The notes under the pieces: model-generated
Database searches by the model: none
What the model saw: only the letters and a program-made list of their open reading frames with translations
What the model was told of the DNA's origin: nothing
Translations under genes and position numbers: made by a program
Shown: one piece after another, positions 53,647 to 63,315 of the stretch
Layout: each line of letters opens with the position of its first letter
How positions within the stretch are numbered: position 1 is the first letter of the stretch
From: JADHMP01 sp016779985
GTDB lineage: Bacteria > Bacteroidota > Bacteroidia > Flavobacteriales > Flavobacteriaceae
Length of the DNA stretch: 64,000 nucleotides
NCBI GenBank assembly: GCA_016779985.1
Contig: JADHMP010000001.1
Coordinates: forward strand, 124,001 to 188,000
Direction of reading: 5' to 3'

Positions 53647-55173
53647 TTAAATGTCAAATTTAATTCCTTGTGCTAGTGGAAGCTTTGAGCCATAATTTAC
53701 AGTACAAGTTTGTCTTCTCATATAGTTTTTCCATGTATCTGATCCACTTTCTCTTCCTCCTCCAGTTTCTTTTTCACCACCAAAAGCACCTCCGATTTCG
53801 GCACCTGAGGTGCCAATATTTACATTGGCAATTCCACAATCAGAACCACAGTTAGATAAAAATTGCTCTGCTTCTCTCATATTTAACGTAAAAATAGCTG
53901 AAGAAAGTCCTTGAGGAACATTGTTTTGGGTGGCTATAGCTTCTTCAAGTGTACTATACTTCATTAGATATAATATAGGGGCAAATGTTTCTTGTTGAAT
54001 GATCTCCATTTTTGATGATGCTTCAATTAGGGTGGGAAGAACATAACACGCTGAATTATATTTTTTTCCAGCTAACACTCTATTGCCAAAAAGTACAGTA
54101 CCCCCCTGAGATTTTGCTTCTTCAATCGCTTTGCTGTATTGTGTGACTGCTTGTTTGTCGATTAAAGGGCCTACATGATTTTTTTCATCTAAAGGATTTC
54201 CTATCTGTAATTGTTGATATACTTTTATCAATTCTGCTTTCAATTTTTCATATTGATTTTTGTGAATTATTAGTCTCCGGGTTGAGGTACATCGTTGACC
54301 GGCTGTTCCAACAGCACCAAAAACAATAGCCGGCAAGGCATGATTTAAATCTGCATTTTCAGTAATAATGATAGCATTGTTACCCCCTAGTTCGAGTATG
54401 GTTTTTCCAAGTCGTTTGGCAACACTAGCTGCAACAGCTTTTCCCATACGAGTGGATCCTGTTGCTGAGACCAAAGATATGCGCTTGTCAGAGGCCATTA
54501 AAGCGCCAATTTCAGCTCCTCCAACAATAAGATTTGAGATGCCTTCTGGTAATTTATTTTTTTTAAGGACTAGACTAAAAAGAGATTGACATTTGATGGC
54601 AGTGAAGGGTGTTTTTTCTGAAGGTTTCCACACACAAACATTCCCACAAACCCATGCTATTGCCGCATTCCAAGACCAAACAGCTACAGGAAAATTAAAC
54701 GCCGAAATAATTCCAACCACACCTAAGGGGTGCCATTGCTCAAACATTCTATGATTGGGTCTTTCTGATTGGATTTGAAGTCCATACAATTGTCTGGAGA
54801 GGCCTGCTGCAAAATCACAGATATCGATCATTTCTTGCACTTCACCATATCCCTCTTGAAGACTTTTACCCATTTCATAACTTACCAGTTTTCCTAAGGA
54901 TTCTTTATTTTTTCTTAAAACATCACCAAACTGTCTTACAATTTCTCCTCGTTTGGGGGCTGGCATTGTGCTCCATTCTTTTGAAGCGCCCTTTGCCGCT
55001 TGTATGCCTTTTTCATAATCCCTTTTTGAGGCCAAATTCATTTTTCCTATCGCTTTACCATCAACAGGTGAAATATTTTCAATAGTTTCCCCTTGACCTC
55101 TGCTAGTCTTCAATCCGGTGCTTATTGCGAAAAGTTTTGACGGAAGGTCAAAAGTTTTTAAATCAATTTCCAT
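53647..55173 (-). CDS. Aldehyde dehydrogenase, ALDH7/antiquitin type (alpha-aminoadipate semialdehyde dehydrogenase)
   Basis: 508 residues. NAD-dependent oxidation of an aldehyde; the ALDH7 pattern EQWHPLGVVGIISAFNFPVAVWSWNAAIAWVCGN, seen as QWHPLGVVGIISAFNFPVA, points to alpha-aminoadipic semialdehyde as substrate. The catalytic Cys295 is in GQRCTST and the general base Glu261 in LELGGNN. It is the last gene of a three-gene minus-strand cluster with a DUF1338 protein and a saccharopine-dehydrogenase-family protein, which supports a role in lysine degradation. Confidence 0.92.
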   Translation of the reverse strand: MEIDLKTFDLPSKLFAISTGLKTSRGQGETIENISPVDGKAIGKMNLASKRDYEKGIQAAKGASKEWSTMPAPKRGEIVRQFGDVLRKNKESLGKLVSYEMGKSLQEGYGEVQEMIDICDFAAGLSRQLYGLQIQSERPNHRMFEQWHPLGVVGIISAFNFPVAVWSWNAAIAWVCGNVCVWKPSEKTPFTAIKCQSLFSLVLKKNKLPEGISNLIVGGAEIGALMASDKRISLVSATGSTRMGKAVAASVAKRLGKTILELGGNNAIIITENADLNHALPAIVFGAVGTAGQRCTSTRRLIIHKNQYEKLKAELIKVYQQLQIGNPLDEKNHVGPLIDKQAVTQYSKAIEEAKSQGGTVLFGNRVLAGKKYNSACYVLPTLIEASSKMEIIQQETFAPILYLMKYSTLEEAIATQNNVPQGLSSAIFTLNMREAEQFLSNCGSDCGIANVNIGTSGAEIGGAFGGEKETGGGRESGSDTWKNYMRRQTCTVNYGSKLPLAQGIKFDI

Positions 55174-55194
55174 TTTTATTTTTTTAAAGAATAG

Positions 55195-56112
55195 TTACTT
55201 GTTCTTTTCTTTTTTTATTTGTTCTGTGTAGGTACTCTCAAATATTTTATCTGCGTTGCTAGCTTCAAATCCCTCGCGTCTATGTTTGGGGGAAATCTGA
55301 TTTTCAGGAAGCTGCTTAAATTCTGGTAAAATTCTGCGTTCTGCAAATTCCACGTAGCTCCCGGAGATGGATAAGATGCTGCCGTCAGAAAATTTCGCTT
55401 TGACCATTTCTGCAACTGTACTGCTTTGCTTTAGCAGTTTATCTCGACTAACTTTAATTTTTCCACCCGCATCATTCAATTTAATTCCAATCTTTTCCAG
55501 AAAAAGAACAAAATTTTCTAGTGTATTATAGCCTTTTTTTAACGCGTGAATACTAAGGGTATAATGATTCAAATAATAACGATTATAAAGAACCCAAGCA
55601 GCATATTCACTTTCATTCAACAATTGCTGATATTCTTTAGAAGTGGGTAATGAAAACAGAGGCTGATGAAAAAAAGCTCCCACAGCATCAGCATCTTCTA
55701 AATTAAGAGCCTCAACAGGATCAGCTTTTACATCTTGAGTATATTTTATAAGCAGTTTTTGAGTTTGATGGCTTAAGTCTTCTACCCTAAGTTCACTTAT
55801 AAAAACCCTCGGATATTTTGGATGAGGTGGGGCATACCAATAGGCATCTAATTTTTTACTTTCAAAATGATAGTGATCCATTTTAGTGTAGCCATGATGC
55901 AAAAATATTTTTTCAAGCGATTGGATTCCTAAATATTTTACTCCTAATGTTCTAAATGCGACATGGTCATTCAAAATTTCATCGGTGTCATTGATAATTC
56001 CCTCTTTGATCATGGCATTGAATATCTTTTTTACATCGGGTACCCTTTTAAAATAGGGAATAAAAAGGTGATGTAGTATTTTATCTAAGCAATTATTTTC
56101 ATCAAATTTCAT
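55195..56112 (-). CDS. hglS: DUF1338 protein, probable 2-oxoadipate dioxygenase/decarboxylase (HglS-like)
   Basis: 305 residues of the DUF1338/VOC-type family. Characterised members (HglS of Pseudomonas) use Fe(II) to turn 2-oxoadipate into D-2-hydroxyglutarate with loss of CO2. Candidate metal ligands are His50 in NDHVAFRT, His183 in NHYTLSIH and Glu255 in YVEFAERR. Arg54, four residues after the first His, matches the spacing of the substrate-binding arginine as I recall it. At about 305 residues it is shorter than HglS (about 460), the usual state in Bacteroidota. It lies between the ALDH7 and saccharopine dehydrogenase genes. Confidence 0.85.
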   Translation of the reverse strand: MKFDENNCLDKILHHLFIPYFKRVPDVKKIFNAMIKEGIINDTDEILNDHVAFRTLGVKYLGIQSLEKIFLHHGYTKMDHYHFESKKLDAYWYAPPHPKYPRVFISELRVEDLSHQTQKLLIKYTQDVKADPVEALNLEDADAVGAFFHQPLFSLPTSKEYQQLLNESEYAAWVLYNRYYLNHYTLSIHALKKGYNTLENFVLFLEKIGIKLNDAGGKIKVSRDKLLKQSSTVAEMVKAKFSDGSILSISGSYVEFAERRILPEFKQLPENQISPKHRREGFEASNADKIFESTYTEQIKKEKNK

Positions 56113-56116
56113 TTTA

Positions 56117-57193
56117 TTATTGTTGAAAGAGTGAACCCGTATCCGTTGCTATAAACTCGCCAAAATTAATATCTTCTTGTTTTATAAACCCTTTGTTTGG
56201 AAGCTTACCTTCCGCTACTAATTCCACAACACTAACAACAGAAGCTGCGGTTGTCCAGGAGATCGCTCTCCACAATTTACTCTGAATTCTTAAGGGAAGA
56301 AACTCTTTGAAATATTCTTCACGAAATAACTTTTTATCTTTCCAGCCCTCTACGACAGCATATACATAGACGACGTCTTCTTTTACAGGCGGTTTGGCAT
56401 TTTTAAGTATATCTTCTAACTGTTTTTTATTATGTTTAAGAATAAGCTCATACATCAAGAAGCGCATGAGTTTTCCATGACCTGGATAAGGTATGGTTTT
56501 GTAATTGAGTGTATCCACCTTTCCTTCAAAAGTTTCACACATAGTGCCTAAGCCTCCAGAAGTAGAAAAGGCTTCAAATTCTTGCCCTCCAATGTTAATA
56601 TACTCTGTTCCATCTAATGAGGGGACCATTTTTCTCTTCCCATTTTGAATCACTTCTGCATCATTGAGATATTCATTTATTACACCAGCAGGTGACCAAG
56701 TAAAAGAATAAGCCAATAGACCATTTGGATACCGAGGTAAGGCACCAACGCGTAATTCAATATCTCTCAATTTTGTAAAAGGCTTAGCAAGATCCGCCCC
56801 TTTAATACCTATCAATCCGGGAGCTAATCCACATTGAGGCACCATCACACCTTTTGCTGTTTTTGCTAATTTTCTAATAAAGTTGGTGCTTTCCACATCT
56901 TCAGTCAAATCAAAATAATGTTTCCCTAAATCGTGTGCAATTTGGGCAATATCTTGATTTAAGAAATAGGGTAGGGCTGATACGACAGCATCAAAGTTAG
57001 CGACAGTTTTTCGCATAAAAGTAGGATCACTCACATTTCCAGAAATCACTTTAAAAGGAAGTTCATAAGTGTAGTGTGGCATTTGTTTATCTAGACCTGT
57101 CACAGAAAAATTTTTATTTAGAAGCACGCCTACCAAAGATCCAACTTTCCCTAGGCCGAGTACTATTATTTTTTTTATTGATATAAAAGGCAT
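56117..57193 (-). CDS. Saccharopine dehydrogenase family protein
   Basis: 358 residues. The Rossmann start KKIIVLGLGKVGSLVGVLL (about 7-25) binds NAD(P). VSALPYFLNQDIAQIA, HYFDLTED and VPQCGLAPGLIG follow the pattern of the glutamate-forming saccharopine dehydrogenase. It would release alpha-aminoadipate semialdehyde, the substrate of the ALDH7 two genes downstream. It is the first gene of the cluster, 4 bases before the DUF1338 gene. Confidence 0.88.
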   Translation of the reverse strand: MPFISIKKIIVLGLGKVGSLVGVLLNKNFSVTGLDKQMPHYTYELPFKVISGNVSDPTFMRKTVANFDAVVSALPYFLNQDIAQIAHDLGKHYFDLTEDVESTNFIRKLAKTAKGVMVPQCGLAPGLIGIKGADLAKPFTKLRDIELRVGALPRYPNGLLAYSFTWSPAGVINEYLNDAEVIQNGKRKMVPSLDGTEYINIGGQEFEAFSTSGGLGTMCETFEGKVDTLNYKTIPYPGHGKLMRFLMYELILKHNKKQLEDILKNAKPPVKEDVVYVYAVVEGWKDKKLFREEYFKEFLPLRIQSKLWRAISWTTAASVVSVVELVAEGKLPNKGFIKQEDINFGEFIATDTGSLFQQ

Positions 57194-57369
57194 TGAGTCT
57201 TAAAAACTTAATAATGGAACAAAACTAAAGCCTCGATAGTTTAAAAAAAGCAAAAAAGTAATATGTAGGTATTTCATAGGCATTGAATAGAGTTGTGGAG
57301 TGTGGTCTTTTAAACGGTTTAAGCTTTTAAAATATTAAATTAAAAAATGATCTTTGATTTAGAATATTT

Positions 57370-60300
57370 TTATTTTTTTATGTTGGGGGCTCCAATAGTT
57401 TTCAACTTTATTTCCAATGGAACTAGAGCTTCTTTGATTTGCTCTAGCGTCCCATTCATTTTGTCAAAAAGTGTGACAGCGTTGCTCAAATACTTCAAAT
57501 GTGCTTTGGTGGGCCCATACGTTGTGTTTGCCCTTGCAGCACCAATGTAATCACTTATTGTTGGATATTCATTTTTTTCACCAATCTCTTGACGTGGTTT
57601 ACTTCCACTAAATTGTTGTTCTAATGCTAAAAATTGAAGACGTAAATTCAGTAAATCGGAATGAAGTGTTTCATTACTCTTAGTCGCTCTATCATAGGCA
57701 GTTAGCATTATTTTGATTCGACCTCTGGTGTCCTCAATATCCGTTTTGAGGGTATTGATTTTGTCAGATAAAGTAGCAATTGTTTTCCAATGTTTTGCCA
57801 CTTTTTCAGGGGAGTTTCCTGCCAGTTCACCTATGCTTGACGCGTGCACCTCAAAAGATACTTTTTCTCCAATACTGATATATTTTCCTTGAATTTGTTT
57901 GTGAAGCTGAGCTGAATAATTTCCTGGCTCCACCATATACCCTTTCATCACTTTGTCAACATTTTTGGCTGAAACTGTTGCCATTGATGCCGTTGAAAGA
58001 TCCCAACTCATTCGGTTTATACCCTTTTTGTTTTTCCCTTCAATTTTTCTCAGGATATTATTTTCTGAATCATAAATGAACATCCAAAGTTGGGGTTCAA
58101 GCTCTTCCTGTTCTTCTTCAAGCACTGCCCAATCAGGCACAGCTACAGTTCCATTTTTCACCTCAATTTTCTTTTCTCTTTCTTTTCGTTGATCCTTTTT
58201 TGATTGTAAACTGTCTTTGAGAAAATAAGTGAATGCTACTCCGTAGGGTGGATTATCAGCTACAAAAAAATTATCGCCCTGAGAAGCCTTCCTAGAGCTT
58301 CCTAAAACCCTGCGTTGTAGATGCCATTTTGCTATCCTTGGGGTAAACAATTGGGCTTCTTTTGAAAGGTCTAATGACCGCAGTGGTGAATAATCATCTA
58401 AAATATAAATACCTCTTCCAAATGTTCCGACCACCAAGTCATTTTCTCTTTTCTGAATGGCTAAATCACGGACAGAAATATTTGGAAATCCACCACTTAG
58501 TTTTTGCCATGTGCTTGCTCCGTCATTTGTAAAATAAATACCAAATTCAGTTCCCAAGAACATCAGATTGTTGTTTTTATGATCTTGAACAATCCGCCAC
58601 AACAAGTTTCTGTCTGGGAGCCCGTTGGATATATTTTGCCAATTTCTTCCCTTATTTTCACTCTTAAATAAATAAGGTTGATAATCTCCAAATTTGTGAT
58701 TATCAAAAACAGCATAAACTATATTTTCATCATATAAATCAGCTTTAATATCATTGACAAATGCTGTTGTTGGTAATCCTTTGATTTTTAAAAAATCAAC
58801 TTTTCTCCAGTTTAAACCCCCGTCTTCTGTCACTTGAATGATTCCATCATCGGTTCCAGCATAAATCAATCCTTCTTTTCTTGGTGATTCTGATAAAGAA
58901 GTAATAGTACTGTAATTAGACATCGCGTAAATATCCCAAGCATTATCCCATTTTTGTTGTTTGCCATAAAAGGGAGTCTGTATACGCTCTACATTGTTAG
59001 TTAAATCATTCGAAATAGTTTCCCAAGAATCACCTCTATCATTTGATTTCCAAACACGTTGTGAGGCAAAGTAGATTCGTTGAGGATTGTGAGGACTCAC
59101 TAATATAGGGGCATCCCAGTTGAAACGTTCTGTTTTCTCACCCAGCTCTGGTTGGGGTTTGATGTAAACATTTTCACCAGAAATTCTATCGTGACGATGA
59201 AGATTTCCTTGTTGTGATTGTGCATAAACAATGTTAGGATTTCCAGGTTCTGTGGCTGGCTGATGACCGTCTCCACCCAAAACAACAAACCAATCAGAAT
59301 TGCGAATGCCATGAACGTTATCTGTTCTAGAGGGTGCACCTTGACTATTATTATCTTGTGTTCCTCCATACACATAATAGAATGGTTCGGCGTCATCGAC
59401 TGCAATTTTATAAAATTGTGTGACAGGTAAATTGTCAATATATTTCCAGTTTTTAGTTTTGTCGAAACTCTCATACAACCCGCCATCACAACCAACTAAA
59501 ATGTAGTTGGGATCGTCTTTTTTAAAGGCTACTGCGTGATTGTCTACGTGCTTTTCTGATTCATTCATCTGTTGAAATGTTTTGCCTCCGTCAAAAGATT
59601 CTAACATATAATTGTTGGCTAAGTAGAGCTCATCAAAATGGTGAGGTGAAACATATAGCTCTTGATAATAATGAGGGCCGGTACCTCCGGCTACAGCGTC
59701 ACTCATTTTGATCCAAGATGCCCCTTGGTTATCACTTCTATAAACACCCCCTTTTCTTCTTTCCAATTCAATAGCGGCGTAAATCACGTCCGGTTTTTGA
59801 GGGGAAATGCCTAAACCAATTTTCCCCATATTTGAAGTGGGTAACCCATTGGTTAGTTTTGTCCATGTTTCTCCACCATCTGTTGATTTGTGTATGGCTG
59901 TTCCTGGTCCTCCTCCTAAGTAGCCAGCAACAGTGCGATGCCTTTGCCAGGTAGCAGCATATAAAACATCAGGGTTTCTAGGATCAATAAGCATATCTGT
60001 AGCCCCAACCCAAATTTCATCTCCCAAAGTCCGTTTCCATGTTTTTCCACCATTTATAGATTTGAATACGCCCCGTTCTCCACCACTACTCCATAAAGGA
60101 CCTTGAGAGGCCACCCAAATGATATTAGAATCAGTAGGATGTATGATGATTTTTGACAAGTGTTCTGATTTTTTGAGGCCCATATTGGTCCATGTTTTGC
60201 CCCCATTTTCACTTTTATAAATACCATCTCCATATCCAATGTGTCTTCCTCCAACATTTTCTCCCGTGCCAACCCAAACTATTTCAGGATTTCGAGGGTC

Positions 60301-60639
60301 TAGGGTTATACAGCCAATAGAATAACTCACTTGTTTATCAAACAAAGAGTTCCAAGTTGTTCCAGCATTTTCTGTTTTCCAAACACCACCAGAACCAACA
60401 GTAACATACCACACATTTTCATTATTAGGATGAATAACAATGTCTGATATTCTACCCGACATCAGCGCAGGGCCAATGCTTCTGAATTTTAAACCTTCAT
60501 AAATGGAATTCGAATCTGCTTTTTGAGCAGTATTCATCTCAATGGCATTTTGAGCAAAACTTGTAAAAACTAAGCTTAAAAAAAGAAGCGTAAAACGGAT
60601 TTGATTTATTCTCTTTGGTGACTTTGCTATTTTAATCAT
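57370..60639 (-). CDS. Exported VPS10/sortilin-like beta-propeller protein
   Basis: About 1089 residues from ATG 60639. It has a signal peptide (after a basic stretch, FTLLFLSLVFTSFAQ). About eleven Asp-box (BNR-like) repeats follow: VWKTENAGTTW, IYKSENGGKTW, VFKSINGGKTW, IHKSTDGGETW, VYRSDNQGASW, SFDGGKTF, VWKSNDRGDSW, VTEDGGLNW, FKSENKGRNW and FTNDGASTW. Together these suggest a large propeller like that of sortilin and related exo-glycosidase-like proteins. The C-terminal 250 residues are helical. No type IX sorting domain is visible. Family members are common in Bacteroidota; substrate is unknown. Confidence 0.85.
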   Translation of the reverse strand: MIKIAKSPKRINQIRFTLLFLSLVFTSFAQNAIEMNTAQKADSNSIYEGLKFRSIGPALMSGRISDIVIHPNNENVWYVTVGSGGVWKTENAGTTWNSLFDKQVSYSIGCITLDPRNPEIVWVGTGENVGGRHIGYGDGIYKSENGGKTWTNMGLKKSEHLSKIIIHPTDSNIIWVASQGPLWSSGGERGVFKSINGGKTWKRTLGDEIWVGATDMLIDPRNPDVLYAATWQRHRTVAGYLGGGPGTAIHKSTDGGETWTKLTNGLPTSNMGKIGLGISPQKPDVIYAAIELERRKGGVYRSDNQGASWIKMSDAVAGGTGPHYYQELYVSPHHFDELYLANNYMLESFDGGKTFQQMNESEKHVDNHAVAFKKDDPNYILVGCDGGLYESFDKTKNWKYIDNLPVTQFYKIAVDDAEPFYYVYGGTQDNNSQGAPSRTDNVHGIRNSDWFVVLGGDGHQPATEPGNPNIVYAQSQQGNLHRHDRISGENVYIKPQPELGEKTERFNWDAPILVSPHNPQRIYFASQRVWKSNDRGDSWETISNDLTNNVERIQTPFYGKQQKWDNAWDIYAMSNYSTITSLSESPRKEGLIYAGTDDGIIQVTEDGGLNWRKVDFLKIKGLPTTAFVNDIKADLYDENIVYAVFDNHKFGDYQPYLFKSENKGRNWQNISNGLPDRNLLWRIVQDHKNNNLMFLGTEFGIYFTNDGASTWQKLSGGFPNISVRDLAIQKRENDLVVGTFGRGIYILDDYSPLRSLDLSKEAQLFTPRIAKWHLQRRVLGSSRKASQGDNFFVADNPPYGVAFTYFLKDSLQSKKDQRKEREKKIEVKNGTVAVPDWAVLEEEQEELEPQLWMFIYDSENNILRKIEGKNKKGINRMSWDLSTASMATVSAKNVDKVMKGYMVEPGNYSAQLHKQIQGKYISIGEKVSFEVHASSIGELAGNSPEKVAKHWKTIATLSDKINTLKTDIEDTRGRIKIMLTAYDRATKSNETLHSDLLNLRLQFLALEQQFSGSKPRQEIGEKNEYPTISDYIGAARANTTYGPTKAHLKYLSNAVTLFDKMNGTLEQIKEALVPLEIKLKTIGAPNIKK

Positions 60640-60749
60640 TTTTGATTTTATTTGGGATATTAAGCTAAAAAAGTTCATTTTTAATTAAGGATTAGATTTT
60701 GGGTTGAAAAATTTTTATCTATTAAATTTTGATTTGGAATTCATTTTTT

Positions 60750-60757
60750 CAAATATA
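60750..60757 (-). promoter_or_regulatory. -7 box (TATATTTG) for the beta-propeller gene
   Basis: A perfect TAnnTTTG on the minus strand about 110 bases before the ATG at 60639. The leader would be about 100 bases long. Confidence 0.4.
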
Positions 60758-60820
60758 TGTAAAAAGAGCCAGTAGGAGAATTCTAAAAACCTGCAGTGGT
60801 ATTTGAGTAAAGACTTTATT

Positions 60821-61483
60821 TTAATTGGTATCGGTTTTTGAGTGAAATAGATTGTATGCAATTCTTATGGAAATCAAAAAAGATAGATTTAAATTCACGC
60901 CTTCATACCGATCGGATGGAATGAACCAGCCCCCCATAACAATTTCATCTTCGTTTAAAATTGCCGCTATTGCGTCATGATTTACCCTTACTAGTCTGGC
61001 CCCACATCCAGTTAAAAATTCAAAAGAAAAAGGAGAATTGGTTGGTAAAACTATGCCATATATAAATCTATAGTCAAGTTGGTTTCTTGATATATTGGAC
61101 AGGCTATAAGTGAATTTAGTCTCGTTTGTTTCATACCAATCATTCCTTCTCGTATATGTTGATGGCAAATATGAAAAGTTTAATCCAAAAAGAGAACGCT
61201 TATCTTTAAGATAATACCTGAAGTTGAATTGTGATCTGAAATAATTTTTTTGTAGTCTAAAAGTATCTCTAAAATTATCTCCATAACCAACAATATATCC
61301 AGTTTCTATGCCATGCTCATATTCAAACCCTATTTGATTTTTACGGTATTCTAAAGCAAAAGAAATCATTGGAGTGTTAGGTCTTAGTAATGTAAGTGGA
61401 ATAGTTTTTATAATAATTTGGCTCTGACAAAAGCCTTTACTTCCAAGACACAAAAAGATTGCGATTAATACTATTCTTACCAT
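60821..61483 (-). CDS. Putative outer-membrane beta-barrel protein
   Basis: 220 residues with a signal peptide (MVRIVLIAIFLCLGSKGFCQ). The rest alternates hydrophobic and polar residues and is rich in aromatic residues (FRSQFNFRYYLKDKRSLFGLNFSYLP, seen as FRSQFNFRYYLK), consistent with an 8- or 10-strand barrel. Related proteins are annotated DUF3575. Function is unknown. Confidence 0.65.
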   Translation of the reverse strand: MVRIVLIAIFLCLGSKGFCQSQIIIKTIPLTLLRPNTPMISFALEYRKNQIGFEYEHGIETGYIVGYGDNFRDTFRLQKNYFRSQFNFRYYLKDKRSLFGLNFSYLPSTYTRRNDWYETNETKFTYSLSNISRNQLDYRFIYGIVLPTNSPFSFEFLTGCGARLVRVNHDAIAAILNEDEIVMGGWFIPSDRYEGVNLNLSFLISIRIAYNLFHSKTDTN

Positions 61484-61636
61484 GTTTGATTATTTAGAAT
61501 AGCACCAGTTTTTTTTCAAAAATTTTGATGTCGTGTGAAACTGCGGTACAGGATAGGGGAGGTTTTATTGTTTTCATGGGGGTTAGTTAAGATGTTGGGT
61601 TAGGCTCCGAAATATAAGAATAAGGGTAAAGAATCC

Positions 61637-63223
61637 CTAAAATTCTGAAGTAAAATGGAATTGCAGACTTTTATATTGCTCTTGTGCCATTTGCAGAGAA
61701 AAAGCTGAGTCAGCTAAAAAAACCAATTGCCCTTGCTTGTCTAGGGCTAAGAATTTTTGTTTGATTCTTTTGAAATTTAAAAATTCCTCGTGACTTGGAT
61801 CGGTAGATTGTACCCAACAAGCTTTGTGAACATTAAGGTTTTCAAACGTGCATTTTGCTCCATATTCGTGTAGTAACCGATATTGGATGACTTCAAACTG
61901 CAAGGCACCAACCGTACCAATAACTTTACGGCCATTGAGGTTGAGCGAAAACAATTGTGCTACTCCTTCGTCCATTAATTGATCAATACCCTTATGAAGT
62001 TGTTTGGCTTTTAGAGGATCAGCATTATTAATATATCTAAAATGCTCAGGAGAAAAACTAGGAATTCCTTGAAATTGCAAATTTTCGTTTTGGGTTAGGG
62101 TATCTCCGATTTTAAAGTTTCCAGTGTCGTGTAAACCAACAATATCCCCAGGATAAGAAATATCTACCAGCTCTTTTTTTTCTGCAAAAAAGGCATTGGG
62201 TGCAGCAAATTTTAATTTTTTTCCCAGCCTCACATGCAAATAGGGGGTGTTGCGTTCAAAAGTACCTGAAACAATTTTTACAAATGCTAATCGGTTGCGG
62301 TGGTTGGGGTCCATATTAGCATGAATTTTAAACACAAAACCAGCAAAATCTTTTTCCTCTGGATCCACCAAACGTTCAGCCGTATTTTTTGGTTGTGGTG
62401 TCGGTGCAATTTCAATAAAACAATCGAGCAATTCTTGCACACCAAAATTGTTGAGGGCAGAACCAAAGAACACCGGTTGTAGGTTGCCTTCCAAATAATC
62501 TTTTTTAGAAAAAGTGGGATAGATGCCTTTGACCAGTTCCAATTCTTCTCTCAATGTATTAAGTTCATCAATTCCAATGACACTTTCTAATTCTGGATCT
62601 TCTAAATTCGAATATTGTTTTGCCTCACTCACAGTTTGTTTTGAGCCTTCCTCAAAAAGTTGAATATTCTGATCCCAAAGGTTATATATACCGCTAAAAT
62701 TTTGTCCCATACCAATGGGGAAAGAAAGGGGACAAACACGAAGTCCTAATTTTTGCTCTACTTCATCCAACAAATCAAAAGCATCTTTACCTTCTCGATC
62801 AAGTTTATTGATAAACACAATGATGGGAATCTTGCGCATACGACAAACTTCTACCAATTTTTCGGTTTGTTCCTCCACCCCTTTAGCCACATCAATAACA
62901 ACTATAACGCTATCCACAGCTGTGAGTGTTCTAAAGGTGTCTTCAGCAAAATCTTTATGGCCTGGGGTGTCGAGAATATTAATTTTCTTGTTTTTATAAT
63001 AGAATGCTAGCACAGAAGTGGCCACAGAAATACCTCTCTGGCGTTCAATTTCCATGAAGTCGCTGGTTGCTCCTTTTTTTATTTTATTAGATTTTACTGC
63101 TCCGGCTTCTTGAATGGCTCCTCCAAAAAGTAATAACTTTTCAGTTAGGGTTGTTTTGCCGGCATCGGGGTGAGAGATAATGCCAAAGGTTCGGCGACGC
63201 AACAATTCTTCTTGGAAGCTCAT
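61637..63223 (-). CDS. prfC: Peptide chain release factor 3
   Basis: 528-residue translational GTPase that recycles class I release factors. The GTP motifs HPDAGKTTLTEKLL (about 18-31), DTPGHKDF and NKLDREG are intact. The domain pattern KSNKIKKGATSDFMEIERQRGISVATSV, seen as SDFMEIERQRGISV, distinguishes RF3 from EF-G. It is divergent from idi. Confidence 0.97.
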   Translation of the reverse strand: MSFQEELLRRRTFGIISHPDAGKTTLTEKLLLFGGAIQEAGAVKSNKIKKGATSDFMEIERQRGISVATSVLAFYYKNKKINILDTPGHKDFAEDTFRTLTAVDSVIVVIDVAKGVEEQTEKLVEVCRMRKIPIIVFINKLDREGKDAFDLLDEVEQKLGLRVCPLSFPIGMGQNFSGIYNLWDQNIQLFEEGSKQTVSEAKQYSNLEDPELESVIGIDELNTLREELELVKGIYPTFSKKDYLEGNLQPVFFGSALNNFGVQELLDCFIEIAPTPQPKNTAERLVDPEEKDFAGFVFKIHANMDPNHRNRLAFVKIVSGTFERNTPYLHVRLGKKLKFAAPNAFFAEKKELVDISYPGDIVGLHDTGNFKIGDTLTQNENLQFQGIPSFSPEHFRYINNADPLKAKQLHKGIDQLMDEGVAQLFSLNLNGRKVIGTVGALQFEVIQYRLLHEYGAKCTFENLNVHKACWVQSTDPSHEEFLNFKRIKQKFLALDKQGQLVFLADSAFSLQMAQEQYKSLQFHFTSEF

Positions 63224-63299
63224 CTTTAAATTTTGACAAAAATATTATTTTTAATCAGGGTGTAATTTCATTGCACCACATTTTTAAAAAAATATTCAA

Positions 63300-63307
63300 T
63301 ACTTTTG
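63300..63307 (+). promoter_or_regulatory. -7 box (TACTTTTG) for idi
   Basis: A perfect TAnnTTTG with only 8 bases to the idi ATG at 63316. It implies a very short 5' leader. Confidence 0.35.
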
Positions 63308-63315
63308 TGTATTGC

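Noticed and set aside
57370..60639. T9SS cargo signal on the large propeller protein
   Set aside because: The C-terminus (KLKTIGAPNIKK) lacks the beta-sandwich sorting domain pattern, so secretion by T9SS is not supported.
60821..61483. Beta-barrel protein as a type IX secretion component (PorP-like)
   Set aside because: It lacks the PorP/SprF signature and length (about 300 residues); only generic barrel features are seen.
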